The translations under genes and the position numbers were made by a program. Shown here piece after piece: positions 1-7,478 of a stretch of 13,010 nucleotides of DNA. The stretch is from JADFOB01 sp964651325 (GTDB lineage: Bacteria > Planctomycetota > Phycisphaerae > UBA1845): positions 1 to 13,010 of the forward strand of contig CAZYXP010000100.1 in assembly GCA_964651325.1 (NCBI GenBank). Reading direction: 5' to 3'. The notes under the pieces are model-generated. The model did not search any database, had not been told where the DNA came from, and was given only the letters and a program-made list of their open reading frames with translations. Numbering within the stretch: position 1 is the first letter of the stretch; each line of letters opens with the position of its first letter.

Positions 1-825
1 CCCGTGATCTTCAACATGGACGGCAGCAAGATGAGCAAACGCGATAAAGAGAAGGCGATCAAAGCGGGGCAGGCGCCGCCGGAAATCGACGTCCACGATT
101 TCCGCGCCGCCGGCTATCTGCCCGAAGCGATCGTGAACTTCATCGCCCTGCTCGGCTGGTCACCCGGCGACGATCGAGAGCGATTCTCCCTGGATCAGCT
201 AGCCGAGGCCTTCACGATTGAGCGCGTCGGCAAGACCAACGCCCGCTTTGATCGTGTCAAGCTATTGGCGTTCAACACGGACATTGCGGCCGCTACGGCT
301 CAACCACGGTTGCTGGAGGCGTTCAAAGACTATCTGGACGTGCGTCGTGAAGCCGGAGATGGCTCGATGTTAGATGGGACGTCGCTGATCCTTCAATCCA
401 CAAGCCTGCCGCCTTCGGACGACGACCTCGCTTGGCTGCTCACCGCCTGCAAGGGCTTTCGCACGTTTGAGGACGTGATCAAGAAGACCGCGTTTCTATT
501 CCAGGCCACCGAATCCATCGAGTATCAACCCAAGGCCGTCAAGAAAGTCCTCGCCAAAAACGAAGGCGCCGGGTTCGCCATGCTCGCCAAGCTGCGCCCC
601 CGCCTCGAATCGATCGACCCTTTTGATGCGGCGACGCTTGAGCAACGCCTTAGCGCGATGGTCGAGGAGATGGACACCAAGCTGGGCAACGTCGCACAAC
701 CGCTTCGCGTGGCCATCACCGGCAGCACGGTCAGCCCATCCATCCACGACAGCCTCGCCAAATTGGGCAAAGAGCAAACACTCGCAAGAATCGATCGATG
801 CCTCGAATTGGGAAGTGACGCGTAG
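1..825 (+). CDS. gltX: Glutamyl-tRNA synthetase, C-terminal part (5' end outside window)
   Basis: Charges tRNA with glutamate in the cytoplasm; class I aminoacyl-tRNA synthetase. The reading frame is open from base 1 and ends at TAG 823-825, giving 274 residues. The class I signature KMSKR is at residues 10-14, just inside the window, so the HIGH motif and most of the Rossmann catalytic domain lie upstream. After KMSKR comes a GluRS-typical segment (GYLPEAIVNFIALLGWSPGDD, residues about 38-58), then a stretch beginning ERVGKTNARFD that leads into the alpha-helical anticodon-binding domain, and a C-terminus containing LGKEQTLARI. Bacterial GluRS is usually about 470-500 residues, so roughly 40-45 per cent is missing through the window edge, not mutation. 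About a dozen residues more than in many GluRS lie between KMSKRD and the GYLPE motif (KAGQAPPEIDVHDF), a form I associate with Planctomycetota-type enzymes (recollection). The gene converges with the - strand dehydratase gene. Confidence 0.95.
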   Translation, partial: PVIFNMDGSKMSKRDKEKAIKAGQAPPEIDVHDFRAAGYLPEAIVNFIALLGWSPGDDRERFSLDQLAEAFTIERVGKTNARFDRVKLLAFNTDIAAATAQPRLLEAFKDYLDVRREAGDGSMLDGTSLILQSTSLPPSDDDLAWLLTACKGFRTFEDVIKKTAFLFQATESIEYQPKAVKKVLAKNEGAGFAMLAKLRPRLESIDPFDAATLEQRLSAMVEEMDTKLGNVAQPLRVAITGSTVSPSIHDSLAKLGKEQTLARIDRCLELGSDA

Positions 826-865
826 CAAGGGGCGAACCTCGTAGGCCTACGCCGGGCCAACCGCG

Positions 866-920
866 CTGATTCCGAGCTGATTCAGGGCTGATTCAGGGTT
901 GATTCAGGGTTGATTCCGAG
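866..920. repeat. Tandem repeat, 5 x 11 bp
   Basis: Five exact 11 bp periods: CTGATTCCGAG (866-876), CTGATTCAGGG (877-887), CTGATTCAGGG (888-898), TTGATTCAGGG (899-909), TTGATTCCGAG (910-920). The core TGATTC is invariant. The outer two units end in CCGAG and the inner three in CAGGG. The last CCGAG is also the first five bases of the adjacent hairpin repeat, so the array abuts that element directly. Function unknown; 11 bp is close to one helical turn. Confidence 0.9.
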
Positions 921-940
921 CCGCATGCTTCAGCTTGCGC
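916..940 (-). repeat. 25 bp CTGAAG-loop hairpin repeat, copy 1
   Basis: Read on the - strand this is a hairpin with TGAA loop: GCGCAAGC, TGAA, GCATGCG, then GCTCGG. It matches the + strand copy at 996-1020 in 21 of 25 positions. One stem pair is A-T here and G-C in the other copy (compensating change) and one is an A.A mismatch here. A wider inverted repeat CCGCATG (921-927) / CATGCGG (944-950) overlaps it. Confidence 0.75.
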
Positions 941-995
941 GGTCATGCGGGCCAGCGTCCCGCAATGGCTGGGCGTCATGCCAATCCGGGGCGCC

Positions 996-1020
996 GCGCG
1001 GGCTGAAGCCCGCGGCTCGG
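996..1020 (+). repeat. 25 bp CTGAAG-loop hairpin repeat, copy 2
   Basis: Perfect 7 bp stem CGCGGGC / GCCCGCG (997-1003 and 1008-1014) closing a TGAA tetraloop, followed by GCTCGG. Inverted relative to copy 1, about 55 bp away, like the paired palindromic units of REP/BIME-type elements. Confidence 0.8.
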
Positions 1021-1134
1021 GCGTTGAAGCCGCTGGACGCGATGTCTCGCGTTGCGTTGTGCTGGCTGAATGTCACCAGGCTTGCGCCCGGTGCTCTGAA
1101 AAGGGCCCACCGCCGAACGGGTCACGAGTGCATA

Positions 1135-3096
1135 TCAGCCCGGAACCTTCACCGCGCCGTTCGCATCTTCCACGACATACTCGGGCACCATCGCTTTCAT
1201 CGCGGTCCGCAGTTCGGCCGGCGGCGCGGTGTCAGCCACGGAGATCAACTGATCGATCCCGGCTTGGACAGCCTCCCACTGCTCCGGGCGATGCTTCCAG
1301 ATGCCGATTTTCGGATGGGCGGTGTCGCCGATGTCTTCGCCCTCGCCGGACAGCTCCTCGTAGAGCTTTTCTCCCGGGCGTACGCCGCTGAACTCGATCT
1401 CGATGTCGATCCCCGGTCGCAAACCGCTGAGCGTGATCATGTCCCGAGCCAAATCGACGATGCGCACGGGATCGCCCATGTGCAGCACGTAGATTTCTCC
1501 GCCAGCCCCCATGGTGCCCGCTTGCAACACGAGCTGGGCCGCTTCCGGGATGGTCATAAAAAAGCGAACCATGTCCGGATGGGTCACGGTGACCGGCCCG
1601 CCGTCGGCTATCTGCTGCTTGAAAATGGGCACGACGCTTCCGCTGCTGCCCAGCACGTTGCCAAAACGTACGGTGATGAAATTGGTCGTAGCCGCCCCAC
1701 CCGCGGCAGAACCTTGCACATACATCTCGGCGATGCGTTTGGTGCAACCCATCACGCTGGTCGGGTTGACGGCCTTATCGGTGCTGACCATGACCATGGT
1801 TTCAGCGCCGCATTCGATAGCCGCCGCCGCTACGGTCGCGGTGCCGCCGATGTTGTTCTTGATGGCCTCGCCCACGTTCTCTTCCATCATGGGCACGTGT
1901 TTGTGGGCGGCGGCGTGAAAGATGATTGTGGGGCGCTGCGATTCAAAAACCCGCAACACCCGGGTCGCGTCCGATATGTCCGCCACGCATGGAAGGATGT
2001 CCACCGAAGCAAACAAGCGTCGCAATTCGCGGTGGATTTCAAACAGCGCGTTTTCACTGCGTTCGACGAGTACCAAACACGCGGGCCCAAAGGCCGCCAC
2101 CTGCCGACAGATTTCCGAACCGATGCTCCCGCCGGCGCCGGTGATCAAAACCTTCTTGCCACGAAGCTGCTCGCCGATTTGCGAGGTGTCCAACTCGACC
2201 GGCTCTCGCCCGAGCAAATCGTCGATGCCGACGGTACGCAATTGGGAAACCTGTACACGCCCCTCGATCAAATCGCTCACGGCCGGAATCGTGCGGAATT
2301 GGACGCCAGTCCCTTCGCACTGCTCGACCAGGCCGCGAATGACCTTGGGCGTGGCGTGCGGCAACGCGATGAGCACCTCCGCGACATCCAGCGCTTCGCA
2401 GAATTCTCGAAGGTCGGACGTGCGCCCGAGCACCTGCACCCCGTGAATCTCGCCATGCACCGCGGCCGTGTCGTCGAGCAAACCGACGCACTCATAGCGA
2501 TCCCGGCTGGCGCGAAACAACTCACGCAGCACGGCCTCGGCAGCGTCACCCGCCCCGACGATCAACACACGCCTCACATCGACGCCGCGGGGGCCTTGGA
2601 GGTCTTCGTAGTAGAACCGAAACACAATTTTCGCGGCCGCGACCATGCCAATCGTACACGCGAGGTCCAGGGAAAACGTCGAGGATTGCCTGAGCAAGGG
2701 AATCCCCTGATCGTCAATCAGAGCGGTGGCGTAGAGCGCTTCCCAAGAATTCTCAAGCACGAAATACGCGAGCAGGAATACAAACGTTCCGATGAGCGAT
2801 GCCCGGATGACGCCGAGCAAATCGCGTAGGCCCACATACCGCCATGAGCCGCGGTACTGCCCGGTCAACCAGAAAATCACGGCCTTGACGGGCAGCGCGA
2901 TGGCAAGCAGGGGCAAGTAGAGTTTCGTGAACCAGAATTGGGAGCGAACTTCGACCCGGAAATTGTACGCCAGGCAAAACGCGGCCAGCAATGCCCCAGC
3001 AAACAATACACAATGCGCCGCCACCACCAAGCCTGTGCGAAAGGGCACAAGCGCCGCAGGAAACGGATCATTTGAAATGGACCGCAGGTCGTTCAA
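1135..3096 (-). CDS. Membrane-anchored NDP-sugar 4,6-dehydratase (FlaA1/CapD/PglF/WbpM family)
   Basis: Predicted to convert a UDP-HexNAc, typically UDP-GlcNAc, to a 4-keto-6-deoxy sugar in the first step of bacillosamine/QuiNAc-type surface-glycan synthesis. 653 residues, the usual size of the long membrane-bound family. Residues about 20-165 hold four hydrophobic segments (near 20-43, 61-79, 99-115, 143-162). A first Rossmann domain starts at VLIVGAGDAAE (177-187). The catalytic SDR domain starts at VLITGAGGSIGSE (316-328), continues with HAAAHKHVPMMEEN (394-407), and has STDKAVNPTSVMGCTKR (438-454). Met449-Lys453 occupies the YxxxK position, the Met variant typical of this dehydratase group. 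GVRPGEKLYEEL (571-582) closes the substrate region. The only start in this frame near the N-terminus is TTG at 3096-3094, weakly preceded by GAGG 11 nt upstream; an in-frame TAG lies three codons before it. Downstream GTG codons are possible alternative starts. Exact sugar not predictable. Confidence 0.93.
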   Translation of the reverse strand: MNDLRSISNDPFPAALVPFRTGLVVAAHCVLFAGALLAAFCLAYNFRVEVRSQFWFTKLYLPLLAIALPVKAVIFWLTGQYRGSWRYVGLRDLLGVIRASLIGTFVFLLAYFVLENSWEALYATALIDDQGIPLLRQSSTFSLDLACTIGMVAAAKIVFRFYYEDLQGPRGVDVRRVLIVGAGDAAEAVLRELFRASRDRYECVGLLDDTAAVHGEIHGVQVLGRTSDLREFCEALDVAEVLIALPHATPKVIRGLVEQCEGTGVQFRTIPAVSDLIEGRVQVSQLRTVGIDDLLGREPVELDTSQIGEQLRGKKVLITGAGGSIGSEICRQVAAFGPACLVLVERSENALFEIHRELRRLFASVDILPCVADISDATRVLRVFESQRPTIIFHAAAHKHVPMMEENVGEAIKNNIGGTATVAAAAIECGAETMVMVSTDKAVNPTSVMGCTKRIAEMYVQGSAAGGAATTNFITVRFGNVLGSSGSVVPIFKQQIADGGPVTVTHPDMVRFFMTIPEAAQLVLQAGTMGAGGEIYVLHMGDPVRIVDLARDMITLSGLRPGIDIEIEFSGVRPGEKLYEELSGEGEDIGDTAHPKIGIWKHRPEQWEAVQAGIDQLISVADTAPPAELRTAMKAMVPEYVVEDANGAVKVPG

Positions 3097-3102
3097 GCCG
3101 GA

Positions 3103-3186
3103 CTACGCCTCGCAAACCAGTCCCCAAACGCCCGCGATCTGCCACGTGGGGCGCCGGTCGTGCGGGTCATGTTGGATTGGGTTCAT
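3103..3186 (-). CDS. 27-codon leader-like ORF in frame with the dehydratase gene
   Basis: ATG at 3186-3184 is preceded by GGAGG (3197-3193) with a 6 nt spacer, the best ribosome binding site near the dehydratase gene. The frame runs 27 codons (begins MNPIQHDPHD, ends WGLVCEA) to TAG 3105-3103. Two codons later, in the same frame, comes the TTG start of the dehydratase. Possibilities: a leader peptide whose translation couples ribosomes to the TTG start; the true N-terminus of the dehydratase interrupted by a nonsense mutation or sequencing error; or chance. The peptide is polar and has no recognisable domain. Confidence 0.4.
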   Translation of the reverse strand: MNPIQHDPHDRRPTWQIAGVWGLVCEA

Positions 3187-3261
3187 TGAAATCCTCCGGT
3201 AGCGACGAGCTTGGTGAAGGCGGCTCCGATTCAGCCCGCGGAGTCCCTCGCGGTGGCCCCC

Positions 3262-4404
3262 TCAGTCTCCGGTCAGGCTAAAAGCACGCTGCGCAATCGC
3301 CAGCTTTTCGGGCCACTCGGCAAACGCAGAATCAGGAGCCAGGGCGGCCAAGGTGCGCGCCGCGTCCTCAGCCGCGTCGCGCTCGCCGAGATGCCAGAGA
3401 ACAAGCGTTTGCACCGCTTTGGCATACGCTTCGCTGGCTTCGGCGTCCGCGAATCGCTGCACGAGAATCAGCATCTCCCGCTCCTGATCCGGCGATGCAA
3501 GGCGATCGGACAACTGAAGATTGTAGAGAAACGGGTTGGGCACGACGATGGCGATTTTCTTGACCAACGCCCCACACGATCGGGTGGCCCCGAGGCTAAG
3601 GTAGGAAAAGAAGGCGCCGAGGCGCGCTTCATGGTCATTGGGCAGGAGAACGTACGCCCCCTCGAACGCGCGGGCGGCCGGTCGATACGCGCCATCCTCG
3701 AATCTATCCCATGCTCTGGCCCGCGTGGCCTCATTGCGCAGCGATACCCGCACATGCACCTGTTCTGACAGCGTCGGTGCCCCCTCGGGCAGGTCCGCGA
3801 CCTCGGGCACCTCAAACGGCCTGTCGCGCGCATACCCGGCCAGCTCGCCCTCCGATCCACGGCGCCACATGGCCCGGTCCACAGGCGCAGTGAGCCCGTT
3901 GGCCTGAGTCAGGGCGCTCGGTCGCGCTAGAATCGTGCCGAGATCCGACGCGCCTCGCGCCCCACTCCTCGGCGCGAATCCACCGTATCGCTCAAAAGCA
4001 TACCTCTGAGACGGTCGGACAATGCCCGTCTTGGCCATCAGGTTGGGCTGGTAGAGTGAGGCGCTCTGGAATTGCAACGCGCGGCGGTATTGCGCTTGTC
4101 GGGCGCCGTAGCTGAACGACCGATTCGTGGAGAAGGAAAAGGGCACCAAACCGCCCCGGTTGTTGCTTCGGCGATTGAAGTCTTGAAAACCCCGCAACGC
4201 CTGGCGTTGGGTGCTGTTTTGGAACAGGCCCGCAGATCGCCGCTCACTGTACCGGGCGCGTGCGTTTCCGTACTGGTCCGTCGCGTTAAATGTTTCCGTT
4301 TGCCCAAACGACGGCGCTATCGGCGCAAGAAGGCCCAAGGCGCAAGCGAGCGACGCGACGCGGCGCACTGGTTGAACGCTTGTTCCCGCGGGGATTGACC
4401 TCAT
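3262..4404 (-). CDS. Exported protein of unknown function with C-terminal TPR-like helices
   Basis: 380 residues from the ATG at 4404, chosen because AGGA (4417-4414) lies 9 nt upstream; the ATG at 4413 would give 383 residues but directly abuts that AGGA. The N-terminus is a signal peptide: basic stretch VRR, hydrophobic core SLACALGLLAPIA, likely cleavage after SFG before QTE. Residues about 40-165 are low in complexity and rich in Arg, Gln, Ser, Phe, Asn and Gly, probably unstructured. The C-terminal third has TPR-like helical pairs, RFEDGAYRPAARAFEGAYVL (about 234-253) and a pair at about 326-359 (HLGERDAAEDAARTLAALAP). No catalytic motif was recognised. It is separated by 165 bp from the dehydratase gene and 265 bp from the next gene, so it may be transcribed alone. 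A protein-protein interaction role outside the cytoplasmic membrane is an inference from the TPR-like part. Confidence 0.8.
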   Translation of the reverse strand: MRSIPAGTSVQPVRRVASLACALGLLAPIAPSFGQTETFNATDQYGNARARYSERRSAGLFQNSTQRQALRGFQDFNRRSNNRGGLVPFSFSTNRSFSYGARQAQYRRALQFQSASLYQPNLMAKTGIVRPSQRYAFERYGGFAPRSGARGASDLGTILARPSALTQANGLTAPVDRAMWRRGSEGELAGYARDRPFEVPEVADLPEGAPTLSEQVHVRVSLRNEATRARAWDRFEDGAYRPAARAFEGAYVLLPNDHEARLGAFFSYLSLGATRSCGALVKKIAIVVPNPFLYNLQLSDRLASPDQEREMLILVQRFADAEASEAYAKAVQTLVLWHLGERDAAEDAARTLAALAPDSAFAEWPEKLAIAQRAFSLTGD

Positions 4405-4453
4405 TTTGCGCATTCCTATGAAACTTGGGTCAACGACCCGATAACCACTTAAT

Positions 4454-4480
4454 CAATCGGCAAAACGCGACCGATTGCCG
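4454..4480. promoter_or_regulatory. Overlapping inverted repeats upstream of the 3262-4404 gene
   Basis: Two perfect but mutually exclusive inverted repeats share bases: CAATCGG (4454-4460) with CCGATTG (4471-4477), and CGGCAA (4458-4463) with TTGCCG (4475-4480). They lie 40-75 bp before the start codon, in the promoter/5' leader. Could be an operator or alternative RNA folds; CGATTG recurs at 4491-4496. No recognisable -35/-10 pair was found beside it. Confidence 0.35.
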
Positions 4481-4678
4481 AGCCCATTTACGATTGTCCG
4501 ACCCCAATACGCCGGAAATGGGCAGTCTTCTAATCATATGCCTGAAAAGGGGTTAGAGGCCAACCCACACAGGGGAAAATCGGACTCCGCCGATCTTACC
4601 CCATCTTTACAGGCCAATGGACGCCGGCCCGTTGATTCCAGCCACTGAAGGTCGGTGGCCTCGCGTCTTGACAAGTCC

Positions 4679-5836
4679 CTACTTCCGATCGGGTTTCTTG
4701 TCATTCTCATTGGCCGGTTTGCCCTTGCGCTGCGCCTTTTCCTTTTGGCCCGTCGTCGGCATGGCATCCAATCGCTCGCGCAATTCGGAGAATAGAGCAC
4801 AGATCGGCTGATATAGCTCGTGTTTCGGTCGATCCCGCGCGGGCACTCGATCCAATTCGCGCGATCTCGATTTCGCATAGGCGTTCGCGCGGCTGACCAA
4901 CTCCACGTGGATCGAGTCGATGGCGGTCAACTGGCCCTGATCGAATTCGTAGCGACGCTTGAATTGAAGCATGTAGGCAATCCACGTGTGCTGATCGTGG
5001 GCGTACCATTTCGTCGGCAGGGTGTGGAGCGAGCGCGGCTTGGGCGTCTTGGTGGCCTGGTTGTCGACGTTTCCGATCCGCATGCCAGGATGGGTGCCTT
5101 TTTGAACGGGATCGTCCTGCAACCCCCAATCGCTCGGCTTCCAGCCCCCCGCCCGCCAGACCTTGTCCATCTTTTCAATGTAGGCCATGCGTTTTTGGAA
5201 ACTGGCGAGATCGTCGTCTAGCCGAATTAGACCTTCGGGATCGACCATCGCTGCAATCTCATTGTACATGCGATTCCCCCATTCGCGAAACTCCGCGTTC
5301 ATGCCGTCAGTCGCCTTGGACCACTGGGCCACATCCTCCGCCGTGTGGGGCTCGCCAGCCATGCGTTTTTTCATGAAAGCCTGTGTTTGCTCGAAGATGA
5401 CATGAGAATGGCGCCCGAAGAACTCGCTGATGTCGAGCATCATACGTGTTTTGATTCGAAATTCGCCTGCCTGGGGGATGCCGTATCGATCGGCGAGCTT
5501 GGACGATACAAAATCGATGCGCCGCATGGGATCCCACGGCGGAATCTGGGCAACCTCGCTTGCGAGTTGGCTTGCAAACCGATCAGATTCTGTGTCCCAG
5601 CCGTTTTGCTCAAACACGGCTTCCACGGCCCGTTTGACGTTGGGCGCATCGCTGCTCCAGTCGTAGCGACCGATCAGCTCCGCAAATCCTTGATCAATGG
5701 TTGCCGTCAAGTCCTTGGGGGATTCGGCTTCTTCCTGAGCCCATGCCGTCATCGCTGTTTGGCCTGCACCCACTACTAGGAGCATCACCCATAGCCTACA
5801 GCCGAGAGGACTGCGCCGCGTGTGCATGCCGAACAT
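4679..5836 (-). CDS. Exported helical protein of unknown function
   Basis: 385 residues from ATG 5836-5834, fixed by an excellent ribosome binding site AGGAGG (5850-5845) 8 nt upstream; the frame stays open 29 codons further up but that extension is Arg-rich and lacks a site. Signal peptide: MFGMHTRRS basic start, core LWVMLLVVGAGQTAM, cleavage likely after AWA before QEE (residue 34). The mature part is mostly predicted helical and Trp-rich. Near the end, LTAIDSIHVELVSRANAY (303-320) and LYQPICALFSELRERLDAMP (341-360) resemble in style the helical LTXXQ/Spy-like repeats seen in planctomycete exported proteins, but this is a weak impression. The last 25 residues are a Lys-rich polar tail. No enzyme motif is visible. 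It stands alone between 265 bp and 631 bp spacers. Confidence 0.82.
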   Translation of the reverse strand: MFGMHTRRSPLGCRLWVMLLVVGAGQTAMTAWAQEEAESPKDLTATIDQGFAELIGRYDWSSDAPNVKRAVEAVFEQNGWDTESDRFASQLASEVAQIPPWDPMRRIDFVSSKLADRYGIPQAGEFRIKTRMMLDISEFFGRHSHVIFEQTQAFMKKRMAGEPHTAEDVAQWSKATDGMNAEFREWGNRMYNEIAAMVDPEGLIRLDDDLASFQKRMAYIEKMDKVWRAGGWKPSDWGLQDDPVQKGTHPGMRIGNVDNQATKTPKPRSLHTLPTKWYAHDQHTWIAYMLQFKRRYEFDQGQLTAIDSIHVELVSRANAYAKSRSRELDRVPARDRPKHELYQPICALFSELRERLDAMPTTGQKEKAQRKGKPANENDKKPDRK

Positions 5837-6064
5837 GTTGTGAACCTCCTCTTGTACCGATCGACTTCTGAATCTCGGGATCCGTGCATGGAATCTCACG
5901 GAGCGGCAACGTCCGCGGCCCACACACCGCGGTACCCTCGGAGCCTACATCGTCCCCCCAAGACATCGTATCACGACGCCGGCTCAAAATCGCCCCCGAA
6001 TCGCCGCTTGATTTCAATACGGGTAAGACCGGGAACGCCGGTCCGTGGTCACGGCGGGTGGCAT

Positions 6065-6090
6065 GGGTAAGCCACTGCTTACCCGTGTTC
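6065..6090. repeat. Palindromic repeat, left of gap
   Basis: Perfect 8 bp stem GGGTAAGC / GCTTACCC (6065-6072 and 6077-6084) with loop CACT, followed by GTGTTC. The same sequence with one loop change recurs at 6198-6220 on the other side of the gap. Confidence 0.85.
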
Positions 6091-6097
6091 CTGGCGG

Positions 6098-6197
6098 NNN
6101 NNNNNNNNNNNNNNNNNNNNNNNNNNNNNNNNNNNNNNNNNNNNNNNNNNNNNNNNNNNNNNNNNNNNNNNNNNNNNNNNNNNNNNNNNNNNNNNNN
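6098..6197. other. Assembly gap (100 N)
   Basis: Exactly 100 undefined bases, the conventional placeholder for a scaffold join of unknown true length. Both borders are copies of the same palindromic repeat, so the missing sequence probably contains more of it. Confidence 0.98.
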
Positions 6198-6220
6198 GTA
6201 AGCTACTGCTTACCCGTGTT
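6198..6220. repeat. Palindromic repeat, right of gap
   Basis: GTAAGC, loop TACT, GCTTAC, then CCGTGTT; identical to the left copy except T for C in the loop, and truncated at its 5' side by the gap. Confidence 0.85.
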
Positions 6221-6467
6221 CCCGTGCCGAATTTGGCCGCAGAGAACACAGCGGGTGGCCCTCCAATTGGGGGTGGAGGACGCAATAATGACGTTCGATT
6301 GACGCCTGCGCTTGCGGTCGATCCAAGACTTCGTGCTCTGGCGACCGTGCCGGATATCCTTCAAATCCTGATGCCCAGCAAAATCATCGCCTCCCCCACG
6401 TCCAAGAGGTATGGGGCACCCGCTTCAGGTGAAAGAGCGGCCGCTTCACGGTAGGCTTACAGCAACG

Positions 6468-7478
6468 CTAGAAGTTTCGGTCAACGATGAAGGTTGCCAT
6501 CGCCGTTAGTGCCTTTTTCGAGGCACTCTCAGGTAGGGCGGTGAGTTGATCGAGCGCGTCGCGTACATGATCGCGGGCCGCGTCGATGGCGTAGTCGATA
6601 CTGCCCACCCGCATCAAGCAAGCTCGCAGTGCGGCGGCATGGCCACCGCTCGGTTCGCCGATCGCCGCCGAGATCACCGACGCCTCACCATCTTCGGCCA
6701 GAGCCAGTGCATGCAACGTGGGCAGGGTGAGCTTGCCCAGATCGGCATCGCGGCCCAGGGTTTTTCCGACGGCGTTCTGATCCCCCGTCACGTCCAAGAC
6801 ATCGTCAATGATTTGAAAGGCCAAACCGGTCGCTTGCCCGTATTGACGCATCCGCAAGGCGACCTCGTCGGATGCGCCGGAAAACTGCGCTCCCAGCGCG
6901 CACGCCGCCGCCGTCAAAGCCGCGGTTTTTCGACCGATAATATCGAAGTATTGCGCCTCGCTGAGGTCGAGTCTGCCTCGCAAATGGTTTTGAAGCATTT
7001 CCCCTTCGCACACAGTGTTGGTGGCCGCGGCGATGATTCTAGAAGCCTGTTGGCTGTCCAAGCTGCTGCAAAGATGAAAGGCATGGCTGATCAAGAAATC
7101 GCCCAGCAGCACGGCCGCCTCGTTTCCCGCAATGCTGCCTACGGTGGGTTGGCGGCGACGCTCATCCGCCTCGTCGAGCACGTCGTCGTGAACCAGGGTG
7201 GCCATGTGCACCATTTCAACGACCGCGGCCAGCACGTGGTGATCATGGGTCACGCGTCCGCACGCGCGGGCGGTCAGCAGGAGGAGCGCAGGGCGCAGCA
7301 TCTTGCCCCGGTACGACCGCACCACGCCGCACAGCTCGTCGATAAAGGGAAGATCGCAAGCGAGCTCATCGTCGAAAACCTGCATAGCCGCGTTCAGGTC
7401 CGGCTGGATCGGCGCGTATAGCGTTTGTAGCGGCTTGAGAATCTCAATCGTCGTGTGCATCGACCTTGCCTGAATCAT
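6468..7478 (-). CDS. Polyprenyl diphosphate synthase (IspB/HepT-like, trans-type)
   Basis: Condenses isopentenyl diphosphate units onto an allylic diphosphate to make an all-trans prenyl chain in the cytoplasm. 336 residues, normal length. Motifs in order: GKMLRP (58-63, IPP binding), first Asp-rich motif DDVLDEADERRR (98-109), GRKTAAL (182-188), second Asp-rich motif FQIIDDVLD (221-229), then KTLGRDADLGKLTLP (239-253). Ala93 is the fifth residue before the first Asp-rich motif; a small residue there is usual in long-chain enzymes (IspB-type), whereas farnesyl synthases carry aromatic residues, so a C30-C45 product such as a menaquinone side chain is likely. GGPP synthase activity cannot be excluded. 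ATG at 7478 has no clear ribosome binding site; ATG at 7460 is preceded by AAGG 3 nt upstream and is an alternative. No operon partner. Confidence 0.94.
   Translation of the reverse strand: MIQARSMHTTIEILKPLQTLYAPIQPDLNAAMQVFDDELACDLPFIDELCGVVRSYRGKMLRPALLLLTARACGRVTHDHHVLAAVVEMVHMATLVHDDVLDEADERRRQPTVGSIAGNEAAVLLGDFLISHAFHLCSSLDSQQASRIIAAATNTVCEGEMLQNHLRGRLDLSEAQYFDIIGRKTAALTAAACALGAQFSGASDEVALRMRQYGQATGLAFQIIDDVLDVTGDQNAVGKTLGRDADLGKLTLPTLHALALAEDGEASVISAAIGEPSGGHAAALRACLMRVGSIDYAIDAARDHVRDALDQLTALPESASKKALTAMATFIVDRNF

Larger units (their letters stand above)
826..1134. other. Convergent intergenic region, repeat-rich
   Basis: 309 bp between two genes whose 3' ends face each other. It contains a 12 bp perfect palindrome CGTAGGCCTACG (840-851), a five-unit tandem repeat (866-920) and two inverted copies of a 25 bp hairpin repeat (916-940 on -, 996-1020 on +). 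No protein-coding signal was found; the long + strand frame crossing it runs antisense to the dehydratase gene. No hairpin followed by a T run was seen, so any terminator here would have to be Rho-dependent or use these palindromes. Confidence 0.7.
5837..6467. other. Intergenic region with palindromes and assembly gap
   Basis: 631 bp without a credible gene. It holds the ribosome binding site of the downstream - strand gene, a hairpin GACCGG (6027-6032) / CCGGTC (6038-6043), an adjacent inverted repeat CCGTG / CACGG (6043-6054), the palindromic repeat pair around the N run, and about 245 bp (6223-6467) of sequence in which I recognise nothing. Frames crossing the N run are artefacts. Confidence 0.7.

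Noticed and set aside
840..851. 12 bp palindrome CGTAGGCCTACG as an operator
   Set aside because: It lies between convergent 3' ends, not in a promoter region, and occurs once; kept only as a note in the intergenic entry.
910..2829. 639-codon open frame on the + strand
   Set aside because: It is antisense to the dehydratase gene, whose - strand product has clear Rossmann, SDR and membrane motifs; the + strand translation is His/Arg-rich with no domain.
5884..6302. Open frames spanning the N run
   Set aside because: Undefined bases create false openness; no homology-like sequence on either side.
6546..7421. 291-codon + strand frame
   Set aside because: Antisense shadow of the polyprenyl synthase gene.
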